Positions 30,743 through 40,401 are shown, numbered from the stretch's first letter. The stretch: 64,000 nucleotides of DNA from Saccharomyces uvarum (GCA_947243795.1 OX365934.1:930001-994000), one strand, 5' to 3'. The notes: a model not told the origin generated them from the sequence alone. Numbers and translations are program-made.

Positions 30743-32182
30743 TCATTTCTCATTCCCACCCAGTGTGTCAATAATGGCACTTTTAATTGGGCCAAGCTTG
30801 TTAGTCAAATTCAAACCAAATGACCTCAAGGCTACCACTGGTGGAAAACTTGTATGATATAATTTAAATAATTTGTCCGCCATCCCTAATAAAACGTTAT
30901 TAGACGGATATCTTTCTGCCCAAAACGGTTCTAAACTCAACGAGGAACCAATGTCTAAACCTCTTTCCGTGGCCTGTTCCAAGGCATACACTAAACCATG
31001 TACGTCTGTCTGACCCATATTTAGTCCTTGTCCAGCCAAAGGATGTGTTGTATGTGCAGCGTCTCCAACAAGGGCAACTCGGTCTGAACAATAACGATCG
31101 GCATGCGTTAACTTCAACGGGAAACGTGCTCTTGTCTTATCTAATACACTAACCACCCTTGGAGGGTAAACCTCTTCAATTTCTGAATCGTCCTTTAACG
31201 TTGCATATATTTCTTCTGTTCTACATTTAATATCTTCAATCATTTTATCTGTGTCCATAGAACCTTCTTCTAACATACGATAATAATAATTCATATCGGC
31301 GTCTTCCAAGACGAAGGCCGCGTTGATAAGTGCGGTAAACGATTCTGCAGGTAACGATAACAATAATCTCGATAAACGTTCAGACGAACTCCAAACGAGA
31401 GTGGCATTGTTCTCTGGCATGGGCAAGTGTGCAATGGGGCCCGTTGGTAAAAACCTTTGCCAACCCCTTAATTTAAATGGAGGATATTCTAACTTCATAC
31501 TTGCTACAACACCGTATGCATTGTACATCCAGCCTCTAGACGGAATTTGAGAAAATCGTCTTGTGGGAGAATTGAACCCGTCTGCACCTACTAATAATCT
31601 CGTCTTGTACACTTCACCATTAGATAGGGTGACCAGAGGCCAAGACAATGGGTCATTGGGGTCACTGTTCTTGATACTGACGACTTTTGTGTTATCGATG
31701 ATATCAATCTTGTCCTTCTTGGAATCGTATTGAGAAATTCTGTTGTACAAGGAGGCCTGTATATTCAGGATTTCAATCATACAAAGCATGGAATCCCTTG
31801 CCAAATCTAAAGTAGCTTTAGAACAACCGTCTGTAACATATAATCCGTCATAACTTTGAATTCTATCGTGCATCAAAGTGGCCCCGGCATTGTTCTCCAA
31901 GAACTGGATAGACCTAGGAGTAACACTAACGACCCTATTCGTAAAGTAATCTGGGGGTGAATTATAAAAACTAGATAACTTATCCTTCAAGTCCACCATA
32001 TCAACCAAAGTCGTCTTCAAGTTCTTCAACTGTGGCGAGTTTTTAATTGATGCAGCCAAAGTTAGACCGGCTGGGCCACCACCAACGATTAGCACATCAG
32101 TCAACTTCGGGGTTGAAGACTTGACTGTCGCCAAACCTCTCACCAAAACACGTCGAGTAAGCATAGCTTTCGATGGGAGCAT
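30743..32182 (-). CDS. COQ6: Coq6, flavin monooxygenase of ubiquinone synthesis
   Basis: Mitochondrial FAD-dependent monooxygenase for C5 hydroxylation of the benzoquinone ring in coenzyme Q synthesis, working in the CoQ synthome on the inner membrane. It is 479 aa, the expected size. Residues 1 to about 20 (MLPSKAMLTRRVLVRGLATV) are a presequence. The dinucleotide-binding motif DVLIVGGGPAGLTLAASI starts near 28. The mid-domain VGADGFNSPTRR binds FAD, and the C-terminal VALVGDAAHTTHPLAGQGLNMG is the UbiH/COQ6 family signature. The ATG is at 32180-32182. It converges on ENO1 with 265 bp between the stops. Confidence 0.98.
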   Translation of the reverse strand: MLPSKAMLTRRVLVRGLATVKSSTPKLTDVLIVGGGPAGLTLAASIKNSPQLKNLKTTLVDMVDLKDKLSSFYNSPPDYFTNRVVSVTPRSIQFLENNAGATLMHDRIQSYDGLYVTDGCSKATLDLARDSMLCMIEILNIQASLYNRISQYDSKKDKIDIIDNTKVVSIKNSDPNDPLSWPLVTLSNGEVYKTRLLVGADGFNSPTRRFSQIPSRGWMYNAYGVVASMKLEYPPFKLRGWQRFLPTGPIAHLPMPENNATLVWSSSERLSRLLLSLPAESFTALINAAFVLEDADMNYYYRMLEEGSMDTDKMIEDIKCRTEEIYATLKDDSEIEEVYPPRVVSVLDKTRARFPLKLTHADRYCSDRVALVGDAAHTTHPLAGQGLNMGQTDVHGLVYALEQATERGLDIGSSLSLEPFWAERYPSNNVLLGMADKLFKLYHTSFPPVVALRSFGLNLTNKLGPIKSAIIDTLGGNEK

Positions 32183-32553
32183 ATCTTTATCGAAAATACG
32201 ATTTCACCAGAAAGACAATTCAGATCACTGAGCTGAATTGAAATGTTCTCACAGCTATTTATGTTCCTTCTGGCGTTGTATTTCAAATGTTCGAAGGGAT
32301 GTTTGAGAAACCATTTCAGGCCTGCGCGTTTCCACAATGAAAAAAGATAAAAAAAAAAAGACAATAGCAGATTGTCAAACGAGGAACGGGGTCCTGCCCC
32401 CCACACATGAGAGACCGACAAGATATACTATCTAGTTCGGAGTTGGTAAGTCCGCAACCGGACTTCCTCTGCTTTTTCGCCTTTGCTCATTCGTTGTTCA
32501 GACTCAACTAAGGCCATGTGCCGACCTTTACACCTTTTCACCTGGTTTTTTAA
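32183..32553. promoter_or_regulatory. COQ6 upstream region
   Basis: This 371-bp stretch lies between the COQ6 ATG and the solo LTR. Short A runs occur near 32350. I see no site I can name with confidence. Confidence 0.3.
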
Positions 32554-32855
32554 TGACTATTAAAGTTGTATGATTATCTTTGGGATTCCATTGTTTCTTA
32601 ATGTTATAATATTACGTATATAGATTATACTAGATATTCTCCTCATGGATTTAGGAATCCACAATTTTGCATAATATTATAAATGATTATGTTCCTCTTT
32701 TTATATGTTATCATTCATTGACCCTATTACAATACCAATCCTTGCGCTTCAGCTTCCATTAATTTCGACGACACTTTGAGTCTTGTAATTTATGTCATCT
32801 TTTAACACCGTATATAATAGTCATAGATGGACGGTAGTTAAATCTTGTTCCAACA
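32554..32855 (-). mobile_element. Solo LTR of the Ty1/Ty2 (delta) family, old copy
   Basis: On the minus strand it starts TGTTGGAA at 32855 and shows the known internal delta blocks, such as GGATTCCTAAATCC-type and CAGCTT-type stretches, in the right order through to about 32554. The length is about 300 bp against about 334 for a full delta. No internal retrotransposon sequence adjoins it, so it is a solo LTR left by LTR recombination. It has diverged widely from the S. cerevisiae delta I remember and shows no clear target duplication, which suggests an old insertion. It lies about 160 bp upstream of tRNA-Thr, in the zone Ty1 prefers. The left edge is uncertain by some bases. Confidence 0.85.
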
Positions 32856-33016
32856 TTTTTGTCCTCCCCATTGCAATTCTGGCTACTGCTAGTAATATGA
32901 GCTACCTTTTACTATGGAAGAAGTTCCTCATTCATGTGGTAATAACTATGTGATGCTACGACTGTTATTCAATTGTTTGCAAAGGAATATTATATATTAA
33001 AGAATAGTAAAAAGTT

Positions 33017-33088
33017 GCCTCCTTAGCTTAGTGGTAGAGCGTTGCACTTGTAATGCAAAGGTCGCTAGTTCAATTCTGGCAGGTGGCA
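33017..33088 (+). tRNA. tT(UGU)G: tRNA-Thr, anticodon TGT
   Basis: A 72-nt intron-free tRNA gene that decodes ACA. The acceptor arm is GCCTCCT/AGGTGGC with one U-U position and discriminator A. The D arm is GCTT/GAGC, which also forms the Pol III A box (TAGCTTAGTGG, 33024-33034, full match to TRGYNNARNNG). The anticodon stem is TTGCA/TGCAA around loop CTTGTAA, and the T arm is GCTAG/CTGGC with loop TTCAATT (B box). A T7 run at 33091-33097 ends transcription. Its place between COQ6 and GND2 matches S. cerevisiae tT(UGU)G2. Confidence 0.97.
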
Positions 33089-33090
33089 TA

Positions 33091-33097
33091 TTTTTTT
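33091..33097 (+). terminator. Pol III terminator of tRNA-Thr
   Basis: Seven T residues lie two bases after the discriminator base, enough for efficient Pol III release. Confidence 0.9.
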
Positions 33098-33425
33098 CGC
33101 GGCGCCCCTATTTTATCGCACCGCTTATCTAAGGCGGTGATAATCGGCTTAATGAAAAATAAAATAGAAGACGTCAGGAATTAAACGTTTCCTATAAGAG
33201 TTATTAACTAATAACCCCGAAAAATTAGTACTTACACTCAACAAAAGCTCGCTCACGGAAGTTATTTCCACCCCTTAATTCAGTTTTCCGTTCTAGGGTC
33301 ACCGTTCCAAAGCTAGGGCTATATATATATTTATGTTTCATACTAACTACACATGTGTGTAATAGTATCTTGACAGAAGAGACTCATAGTAGAAATCTGA
33401 CAGAAGCAAACGTGAAAGAAACAAG
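33098..33425 (+). promoter_or_regulatory. GND2 promoter with STREs and inverted repeats
   Basis: CCCCT STRE cores are at 33105-33109 and 33271-33275. Inverted repeats CTATTTTAT/ATAAAATAG (33108-33116 and 33159-33167) enclose CACCGC/GCGGTG (33119-33124 and 33134-33139). A TA-rich TATATATATATTT near 33321-33333, about 95 bp before the ATG, can act as the TATA element. STREs fit the stress-type control of GND2. Confidence 0.55.
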
Positions 33426-34904
33426 ATGTCAAAGGCAGTAGGTGATTTAGGTCTAGTTGGTTTGGCCGTGATGGGCCAAAACTTAATCTTAAACGCAGCA
33501 GACCACGGGTTTACCGTAGTTGCGTATAACAGAACACAGTCGAAGGTAGATCGCTTTTTAGCTAATGAGGCAAAGGGAAAATCGATAATTGGTGCCACAT
33601 CAATTGAAGACCTGGTTGCTAAATTAAAAAAGCCAAGAAAAATTATGCTCTTGATCAAAGCCGGTGCTCCAGTTGATATCTTAATAAAGGAGCTTGTGCC
33701 ACACCTGGATAAGGGTGACATTATCATTGACGGTGGTAACTCCCATTTTCCAGACTCCAACAGGCGCTACGAAGAACTTACTAAGCAAGGTATCCTTTTC
33801 GTGGGCTCCGGTGTCTCTGGTGGTGAAGAAGGTGCCCGTTTCGGTCCCTCGTTAATGCCCGGTGGGTCCAAAGAAGCTTGGCCTCACATTAAGAACATCT
33901 TTCAGTCTATTGCTGCTAAGTCCGATGGTGAGCCGTGCTGCGAATGGGTGGGACCTGCCGGGTCAGGCCACTACGTCAAGATGGTGCATAACGGTATCGA
34001 GTATGGTGATATGCAGTTGATTTGTGAAGCCTACGATATTATGAAGAGATTGGGTGGGTTCACCGATAAGGAAATTAGTGAAGTTTTCACCAAATGGAAC
34101 AAGGGTGTCCTTGACTCTTTCTTGATCGAAATCACCAGAGATATCTTGAAATTCGATGATGTCGACGGTAAGCCATTGGTGGAAAAAATCATGGATACTG
34201 CCGGCCAAAAGGGTACTGGTAAGTGGACTGCCATCAACGCCTTGGACATGGGCATGCCAGTCACCTTGATCGGTGAAGCTGTCTTTGCTCGTTGTCTATC
34301 TGCTTTGAAAAATGAAAGAATTAGAGCTTCCAAAGTCTTGCTAGGCCCACAAATTCCAAAGGATGCGATTAAGGACAGACAACAATTTGTCGATGATTTG
34401 GAACAAGCTCTGTACGCTTCCAAGATCATCTCCTACGCCCAAGGTTTCATGTTAATCCGTGAAGCAGCTGCCACATACGGCTGGAAACTAAACAACCCTG
34501 CCATTGCTTTAATGTGGAGAGGTGGTTGTATCATCAGATCTGTTTTCTTAGCTGAAATCACTAAAGCTTATAGGGACGATGCTGATCTGGAAAATTTGTT
34601 ATTTAACAATTTCTTCGCCTCCGCGGCTACTAAGGCCCAATCTGGGTGGAGAAGATCCATTGCTCTTGCTGCTACTTACGGTATCCCTACTCCAGCTTTT
34701 TCCACCGCGTTAGCATTTTATGATGGCTATAGATCCGAGAGACTACCTGCCAATCTACTGCAAGCTCAACGTGATTACTTTGGTGCGCATACCTTTAGGG
34801 TTTTGCCTGAATGTGCTTCTGCTAATCTACCGGTAGACAAGGACATTCATATCAATTGGACTGGACACGGCGGTAATATCTCTTCCTCCACCTATCAAGC
34901 CTAA
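33426..34904 (+). CDS. GND2: 6-phosphogluconate dehydrogenase, minor isozyme Gnd2
   Basis: Oxidatively decarboxylates 6-phosphogluconate to ribulose 5-phosphate with NADP+, the third step of the oxidative pentose-phosphate pathway. It is 492 aa, full length. The NADP fold has LGLVGLAVMGQNLILNAADHG (8-28); the substrate-binding block is IIDGGNSHFPDSNRRY, followed by GVSGGEEGARFGPSLMPGG and the family signature near GLMW-type ALMWRGGCIIRSVFLAEI. The ATG is at 33426. Codon use changes along the gene: the first third uses rarer codons (TTA, GTA, GCA), while about 34000-34550 uses the optimal set, a mosaic that could come from conversion by the paralogue GND1. Synteny with tRNA-Thr and MTM1 supports GND2. 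Confidence 0.97.
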   Translation: MSKAVGDLGLVGLAVMGQNLILNAADHGFTVVAYNRTQSKVDRFLANEAKGKSIIGATSIEDLVAKLKKPRKIMLLIKAGAPVDILIKELVPHLDKGDIIIDGGNSHFPDSNRRYEELTKQGILFVGSGVSGGEEGARFGPSLMPGGSKEAWPHIKNIFQSIAAKSDGEPCCEWVGPAGSGHYVKMVHNGIEYGDMQLICEAYDIMKRLGGFTDKEISEVFTKWNKGVLDSFLIEITRDILKFDDVDGKPLVEKIMDTAGQKGTGKWTAINALDMGMPVTLIGEAVFARCLSALKNERIRASKVLLGPQIPKDAIKDRQQFVDDLEQALYASKIISYAQGFMLIREAAATYGWKLNNPAIALMWRGGCIIRSVFLAEITKAYRDDADLENLLFNNFFASAATKAQSGWRRSIALAATYGIPTPAFSTALAFYDGYRSERLPANLLQAQRDYFGAHTFRVLPECASANLPVDKDIHINWTGHGGNISSSTYQA

Positions 34905-35013
34905 GCAACCGCCGCTTGACTAGATACGATTCATTTCTTTTTTGGAATTCTATCAGGAGATAATATTACATATGCTTTTTCTTTACTATATACCTATATT
35001 CACAAATCTTTGG

Positions 35014-36114
35014 TTATTGATGCAATTTATTTCCAAATATGTTTTTGGAGATCTCGTAACTAGATATCATAATGGCGCAACTTGGCGCTATCTTGATCAC
35101 CCTGGCAGCCAGGCCTGTGTAGAGAGCAGCAAAACCTTCTCTACGCCGTATGGTATCTAGAAACTTGAACATATTTCTGGATCTATTAACTTTCTTTGAG
35201 TCACTATTATTCATCATCGAAATTTGCCATCTTGTTTTACCGACATCAAAGGGATGGGTACAAATAGCAGCTATCATTCCGCTTACGCAACCACTGGCAA
35301 AACTGTTTATGAAATGAATCCAGTTGCTATCTTTCCGCGAGTACTGGTTAGAATCTAGCCATAAGTTCTCCTTACAAAGTTCGTACGAACTCCAGTATAT
35401 TGCGCTAAATGGAACGTCTCTCCACAGAGTTATCTCTAAACCTTTGAAAAGAGCCCTAGACGGACCCACCATTTTCATTTCTTGCCTCGTTTCACTTACC
35501 AAATCCTTGACCATCATCCAAGTCTTCGTGGACTTCGAAGATCTTGGTATACTTTGTAATTTGGTTTTCGCCAACTCTAAAGGTGCTATACTAGTTGCTG
35601 CAAAAACCCTCGCAATAGCCCCACAAAAGAGAGGGTTCAAAGTCGGATACGTCGAAGCTATAGGAGAAATATCCCTTATGTATTCGTAACCGCTAAAGTA
35701 TACCATATTCGCCGGAATGGCCATCAATAAAGTTAAAGAGATACCCCTCCACAAACTTGTTATACCTTCTACGTTGGCGATTTTCGCAAATGCTTCCAAA
35801 GTGCCGTTGAACTTCAATGGCGAGTTCTTGCAATGCAATTCCTGAAAACATGCACTCTCCCAAAATATTTTACCATTATTCAGGTTCTGCCCACCGATGT
35901 TGGTTAAAGTCTTTAGTTTCGATCCCGCCTCAACAGTACCAGTTATCTCGGGAGCACCATCACATGAACAGTCAGGAATCATCTGTTGTTGTTGCAATCG
36001 TATTCTTACAACGTCCATCGGTGTCAAAATCAAAGAGGTGAGTACTGATCCAGTACCGGCACTTAACATTCGTTCTTTCAAGGTCAGGCTATTACCTGAA
36101 TTGTGATCACTCAT
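35014..36114 (-). CDS. MTM1: Mitochondrial carrier Mtm1
   Basis: Inner-membrane carrier of the SLC25 family, linked to manganese loading of Sod2, iron-sulfur homeostasis and, by later work, pyridoxal phosphate supply. It is 366 aa, with three carrier repeats of about 100 residues. Each starts with the P-x-D/E-x-x-K/R signature: TPMDVVRIRL (near 32), APLELAKTKL (near 175) and HPFDVGKTRW (near 285). A longer soluble insert within the first repeat (about 45-105: CSCDGAPEITGTVEAGSK) is typical of Mtm1. The ATG is at 36112-36114. GND2 converges with 109 bp between the stops. Confidence 0.97.
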   Translation of the reverse strand: MSDHNSGNSLTLKERMLSAGTGSVLTSLILTPMDVVRIRLQQQQMIPDCSCDGAPEITGTVEAGSKLKTLTNIGGQNLNNGKIFWESACFQELHCKNSPLKFNGTLEAFAKIANVEGITSLWRGISLTLLMAIPANMVYFSGYEYIRDISPIASTYPTLNPLFCGAIARVFAATSIAPLELAKTKLQSIPRSSKSTKTWMMVKDLVSETRQEMKMVGPSRALFKGLEITLWRDVPFSAIYWSSYELCKENLWLDSNQYSRKDSNWIHFINSFASGCVSGMIAAICTHPFDVGKTRWQISMMNNSDSKKVNRSRNMFKFLDTIRRREGFAALYTGLAARVIKIAPSCAIMISSYEISKNIFGNKLHQ

Positions 36115-36508
36115 AATGTATTCTTCTTTACTTTTTGTTCCCCTTCCTTACAATACCTTACCTTTAGCTCATATATTTTTCTTTAGATACACCAGATGCA
36201 AGGAGTGATGGATACGGCACCCCATTCCAGAGCGGTGGTCCTCCAGAAATATTCAGAGATGACTCAATGTTCTTTATCCTCTCAATGCTTTTTTTGAAGA
36301 TCCCCAAAGATAGTGAAAAATAACGCTGCGCGTGTTTGGGTGGGTGCTAAAGTGTCAAACGTCTGTGCCGCAAACACAGACGACTGCAATTACATGCGGC
36401 TACAGGTGGTGCAACAGTTGAACTCATGCATTTGCAGAAAGATTAGACGTAGCTTATAATGGTTACTTAGTATATATACTTTTTAATGAAGGAAAAGCAA
36501 AGCACATA
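36115..36508. promoter_or_regulatory. MTM1 promoter and RAD2 3' flank
   Basis: This is 394 bp between two minus-strand genes. A CACCCACCC-like stretch near 36338-36352 (minus strand) resembles Rap1 sites only loosely. Nothing firmer is seen. Confidence 0.3.
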
Positions 36509-39500
36509 TCACAACTTTCTTTTTTTCAGTTTACCTGTTGCTGTTGTTACTCTTTTACTCGTATTCAGCTTCTTATCGTCGGTTATATACTCTCTAGGAA
36601 AAAATTCGTTGATTCTTTTCTGTTTCCCCTTCTTTTTACGATTATTAAAGTCCCTAATTAGAGGAATAAGGATTTCATCGGACTTTTCATATGGCCAGCC
36701 TAACTGATTATTCATAAATGAACGTAGCATATCCAGGTCTGGCAACCCCCAAACGAACGGCGTGGTATCATGGTCCACTTCTGGTCTCATATACGCGTCA
36801 TAAACCATAACACTTGGAAAGTCGTCGTCTAAGATAACTTCATTATTTACCAGTTTCTTTCTCAGGTCTTTTTCAAACTTGTTCTCCGTTTCCTGCTTCT
36901 GTTTGTCAAATTGCCCAGTGTTGTACCAGTCTTTAAACTTCTCCAAGTTGCCGAATTCCGCAATCACTTCAATACTCGAGACAGGCCCCATACCTTTCAA
37001 TCCATTTGTGTAGTCACTCCCCAAAAGCTGCGCCAATTCAATCATATTTTTCCTATCCAAACCCAACAGTTTCAAAATAGACTCCGCATCGTAAAACTCA
37101 ACATAGTTCTTTTCATGAAACATGTTTTTATAAATTTTTGTACCGCCAAATAAGAAAACGTCACTATCATCAGTAATTATACCATCGACAAGCTTTAATT
37201 GTAATAACTCTGCACATTGTGCTTCAGCTTCCATGGGAGCAGTAACAAATGGGATACCAAATCTGGAGAGTAGCTCTTGCACTTCTTTGATCATATCCAA
37301 AGTTACTTCATCAGAATCCCTTTTATCCTTCATCTGTTGTTCAAATAGTTCGTCTTCCACAAAGGCATTATCAGCAACGCTTCTTCCTTCCGAAGACAAC
37401 AATGTCGTATTCCTGAATGTATCGAATTCCTCTTGTTCCTTTCTCATGTTCTCCACTATGTGGTCTTCTTCGTCCTCGGAAAAATCATAATCAAAGGCAA
37501 GGGGTTCCCTATGGTCATTGTTTGTAGATTCTTCATTTGCTTCTTCTTTATCCTTTGCAGCAGTCTCAACGGGGGATTCAGCGGGAATGTCTTCAAAGAC
37601 TTTATCTGATAATACCTCCAGGCCAGTATCCTTTTGATTATTTCTTGCATTGCTCGAGTTGTTTTCATTTTCGTTTTCTTTTTCCAGCATTTCTGCTGCA
37701 TTTATACCAGTCAAGAGTTCGTAATTTTTTCCACCAGTGGCCGCCCCAGCTCCATCTCCTCTTTCACTTGTCGTATTCTTGTCTTCAACGAAATTGGTGG
37801 TGCTATAAGGGTTATATGGTTGTTGAGAGGTTGTCGAAGAGAACCAGCTTGGCATTTCAGGAACCGGAATATTCTCCTTAGACTCTTGAGCACTTTCGTC
37901 CTTTTTATTACTAGTGTCATTTTGGAAAAGAAGAGAGTTTTTGTTGTTAAAATCAAATTGCGGTATCTTATTAGAAATGAAATTTAAATTTTGCTCTCCT
38001 TCTGTTAACGATATCTCTTGGTCCTCTGGGATAGACGGCGGTATAAACTCATTGATAGTGGCCTTGCTGTTCTTTTCAATGACTGATCCTGATTTATTAT
38101 TCAGATTGGCGACATGATCTCTTTGCGAACGATCTGGTTGTACACCAAGCGATCCATATTGTATTATAGGCGAACGAGCCCTTTCGACATCTGCAGTTTT
38201 TGGTTTAGATTTTTGTTCCATCTTAGAGCGTTGCATTGCTTCCATAACTTCAATTTCCTCAATTTGTTTCAGGTAATCTTCATCATCTTCATCTGCGCCG
38301 TTTTCCAAATTGATTCTGTTAATTTTTGGCGTTGTTGTGATGTTTTTAGTAGGTGATACCTGATCATGCCTTTTGTCTAAAAACGATTTACTGCCCGCCT
38401 TATAAACAAAATTTTCCAAATAAGGTAATCTTGCTGCCTTAATAGAAAAATCTTCTATCGGTTTGACGTCCTTAGGTTTGAGCTCCACATCTTCCCACTC
38501 ACCTTCGTCAAAGTCTTCTTCGTCATCCTCGAGTCGGTTGTCCTTCTTTTGCGGTGTTGTGGTTATACCAGTAGGTTTATCTCGCAAAACCTTGAAAGTA
38601 TCTTCCTGTAAATTGTCCCATTGAAGCACGTCACCGTCTCCAACACTGTCATTCAATTGTTTTAGTAGTGCACCTGAATCCTTGTCGTCTATTACGATTG
38701 CCTTTTGGACTTCAGAACCATCGCTCGAGCCTAGCCCAAGTATCCATCCATTATCAGTCTTCGTCAACTTGTATTCTTTATCTTTTTGACCGGATATTCT
38801 ACTAACCACTTCACCATTTGGTCGAGATGCTCCGCCATCCTGGAACCCAGTGGTATTGATAAGCCTTTGAGTGAAAAAATTCCTTCTTTTGACCATATCT
38901 ATTTGGAACTTCGAAAAATCCATACTGTTCGGGAAGATCGTTTCCAACTGTTCCTTTGTGTACCCCATTCTTAGTCTGGATTTGAGTCTTAATGCCGACA
39001 ATATTAAATACTGGGTGGCCTTGGGTAGTTCTTCAAATTCAGCGGAGGCAGGGTTTATTGCCTCCAAATCAATGTCTTCCAATCCATCATTGTCTATCGA
39101 ATTCATCAGCTTCTCGAAAGTCTTTTTTGAATCCACTCTTGTATCTTCTTTATCGTATTTAAACCCCGGTATGTCGGGCAAATCCCATTCATCATGAGGC
39201 TTAAAAATTTGAACACCACTACTACTAGGCTTCTTGGCCCCCTCGTTCGAGCCATTTTGCAATTGCAGAGCGAGCAACTTCCTAGCGGTAGACTTCGCAT
39301 TTTCTCTTTTCCCTTGTCTTCTTTCCTTTCTTTGCCGTATAGTCTCTCTTTTCAATACGGGCACACCACCATCAAATACAAAAATAGGCCTGATGCCAAA
39401 ATACAGCAGCTTGCAAATTCTTCTAAAGAACCCGGTGATGTGGGAGTTTTTCACAGCATTCCCCTCTTGATCACGGACAGCTTTCAAGAACTGGTAGATC

Positions 39501-39601
39501 CAGATGGAGGCATCCACTGCCATCCTCTTGTCCTCCAGGGACTCCAACCTTACGGGTCTCGCTGAGGGGCCCACAATATCCCAAAATGAATGAACACCCA
39601 T
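36509..39601 (-). CDS. RAD2: Nucleotide excision repair endonuclease Rad2 (XPG)
   Basis: Structure-specific nuclease that makes the 3' incision in nucleotide excision repair and works with TFIIH. It is 1030 aa (1031 remembered). The XPG N-domain is at about 1-98 (MGVHSFWDIVGPSARPV; RMAVDASIWIYQF). A long acidic spacer of about 670 residues follows, which binds TFIIH in the family. The XPG I-domain starts near 777, with catalytic MEAEAQ (Glu791, Glu793) and TDDSDVF (Asp811, 812, 814). A helix-hairpin-helix segment is at about 859-876 (GSDYTNGLKGMG). A PCNA-binding PIP box, QKRINEFF, is at 994-1001, and the tail is basic. The ATG is at 39599-39601. Confidence 0.98.
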   Translation of the reverse strand: MGVHSFWDIVGPSARPVRLESLEDKRMAVDASIWIYQFLKAVRDQEGNAVKNSHITGFFRRICKLLYFGIRPIFVFDGGVPVLKRETIRQRKERRQGKRENAKSTARKLLALQLQNGSNEGAKKPSSSGVQIFKPHDEWDLPDIPGFKYDKEDTRVDSKKTFEKLMNSIDNDGLEDIDLEAINPASAEFEELPKATQYLILSALRLKSRLRMGYTKEQLETIFPNSMDFSKFQIDMVKRRNFFTQRLINTTGFQDGGASRPNGEVVSRISGQKDKEYKLTKTDNGWILGLGSSDGSEVQKAIVIDDKDSGALLKQLNDSVGDGDVLQWDNLQEDTFKVLRDKPTGITTTPQKKDNRLEDDEEDFDEGEWEDVELKPKDVKPIEDFSIKAARLPYLENFVYKAGSKSFLDKRHDQVSPTKNITTTPKINRINLENGADEDDEDYLKQIEEIEVMEAMQRSKMEQKSKPKTADVERARSPIIQYGSLGVQPDRSQRDHVANLNNKSGSVIEKNSKATINEFIPPSIPEDQEISLTEGEQNLNFISNKIPQFDFNNKNSLLFQNDTSNKKDESAQESKENIPVPEMPSWFSSTTSQQPYNPYSTTNFVEDKNTTSERGDGAGAATGGKNYELLTGINAAEMLEKENENENNSSNARNNQKDTGLEVLSDKVFEDIPAESPVETAAKDKEEANEESTNNDHREPLAFDYDFSEDEEDHIVENMRKEQEEFDTFRNTTLLSSEGRSVADNAFVEDELFEQQMKDKRDSDEVTLDMIKEVQELLSRFGIPFVTAPMEAEAQCAELLQLKLVDGIITDDSDVFLFGGTKIYKNMFHEKNYVEFYDAESILKLLGLDRKNMIELAQLLGSDYTNGLKGMGPVSSIEVIAEFGNLEKFKDWYNTGQFDKQKQETENKFEKDLRKKLVNNEVILDDDFPSVMVYDAYMRPEVDHDTTPFVWGLPDLDMLRSFMNNQLGWPYEKSDEILIPLIRDFNNRKKKGKQKRINEFFPREYITDDKKLNTSKRVTTATGKLKKRKL

Positions 39602-39764
39602 GTCTCGTGATACGCAAATCGACTTTGTCTCAACTATGTCTAGTTTAGATGAGATGAGGCCGAATCCTTCAATGATTTACAATTACGATTTTTCAAATCC
39701 CTTTATTTCATGTGCGTCGCCATTTCTTTTTCCGCCTCGATACTTCATAAAATGCCCCCGGAGG

Positions 39765-39775
39765 GGTTCGAATGG
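39765..39775 (+). promoter_or_regulatory. ETC5: Orphan TFIIIC B box, candidate ETC5 counterpart
   Basis: GGTTCGAATGG matches the tRNA-gene B-box core GGTTCGA exactly and 9 of 11 positions of GGTTCGANNCC, within a G-rich flank (CGGAGGGGTTCGAATGGGCC). I find no A box or foldable tRNA around it. It lies 164 bp upstream of RAD2. S. cerevisiae has extra TFIIIC sites (ETC loci) that bind TFIIIC without Pol III; I recall ETC5 as the one between RAD2 and TNA1. Function here is inferred from position and motif. Confidence 0.55.
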
Positions 39776-40377
39776 GCCATATCAATGCACAGATAAAAAA
39801 AAGATTGAAATGAAAAAAAAAAAACGTTGTGAGAACTACCTAGATCACGCCACATGAATTACTCCCAAACTCCAGAAAATAAAACGGAATAAGAGTTGCG
39901 CGTGCACATATCTTTCTTTTTTTCTTTCTTTGGGGCAGGCAACGGCAGCTCGTACAGCCATTGCTTCCTGGCCTTTAAGCGGCCTTCACTCTTGCATCGT
40001 CGCTGCCCTAGCATCTCCGTGCTAGACCCCAAAAAGCATATCTTCCGTGCTCATGCTTTTAACAGACTATCCCGTCGCTTGCGTGGCCAAGTGTCAGTAA
40101 ATAGTGTGACGCACCCATCCACCCCGCGCACTAATTTCGTGGAATTGGGGGCAGGATGGGAAAAATCAGTAGAAAAAAGCGATACCCAATTAATTCCGGA
40201 CGACGTCGCTTTGTTGGCCAAGGAGGAACGGAAAATGGAGACCATGGCAAAGAGCAAACGTATGCGCACAAACAGCACCGGCTTCGCAGGTTGGCCGGTA
40301 TTGCACACGATCAGAGGGCCTCTGCCCGGCATCTATCTTACAGAAAAACGTTCACAAGCCAGTGTGTCGTCCATATA

Positions 40378-40401
40378 TTTTATTTATTTATTTATTTATT
40401 T
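40378..40401 (+). repeat. TTTA tetranucleotide microsatellite
   Basis: Roughly six TTTA or TTTAT-phase units run in a row, a likely length-variable site. Confidence 0.85.
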
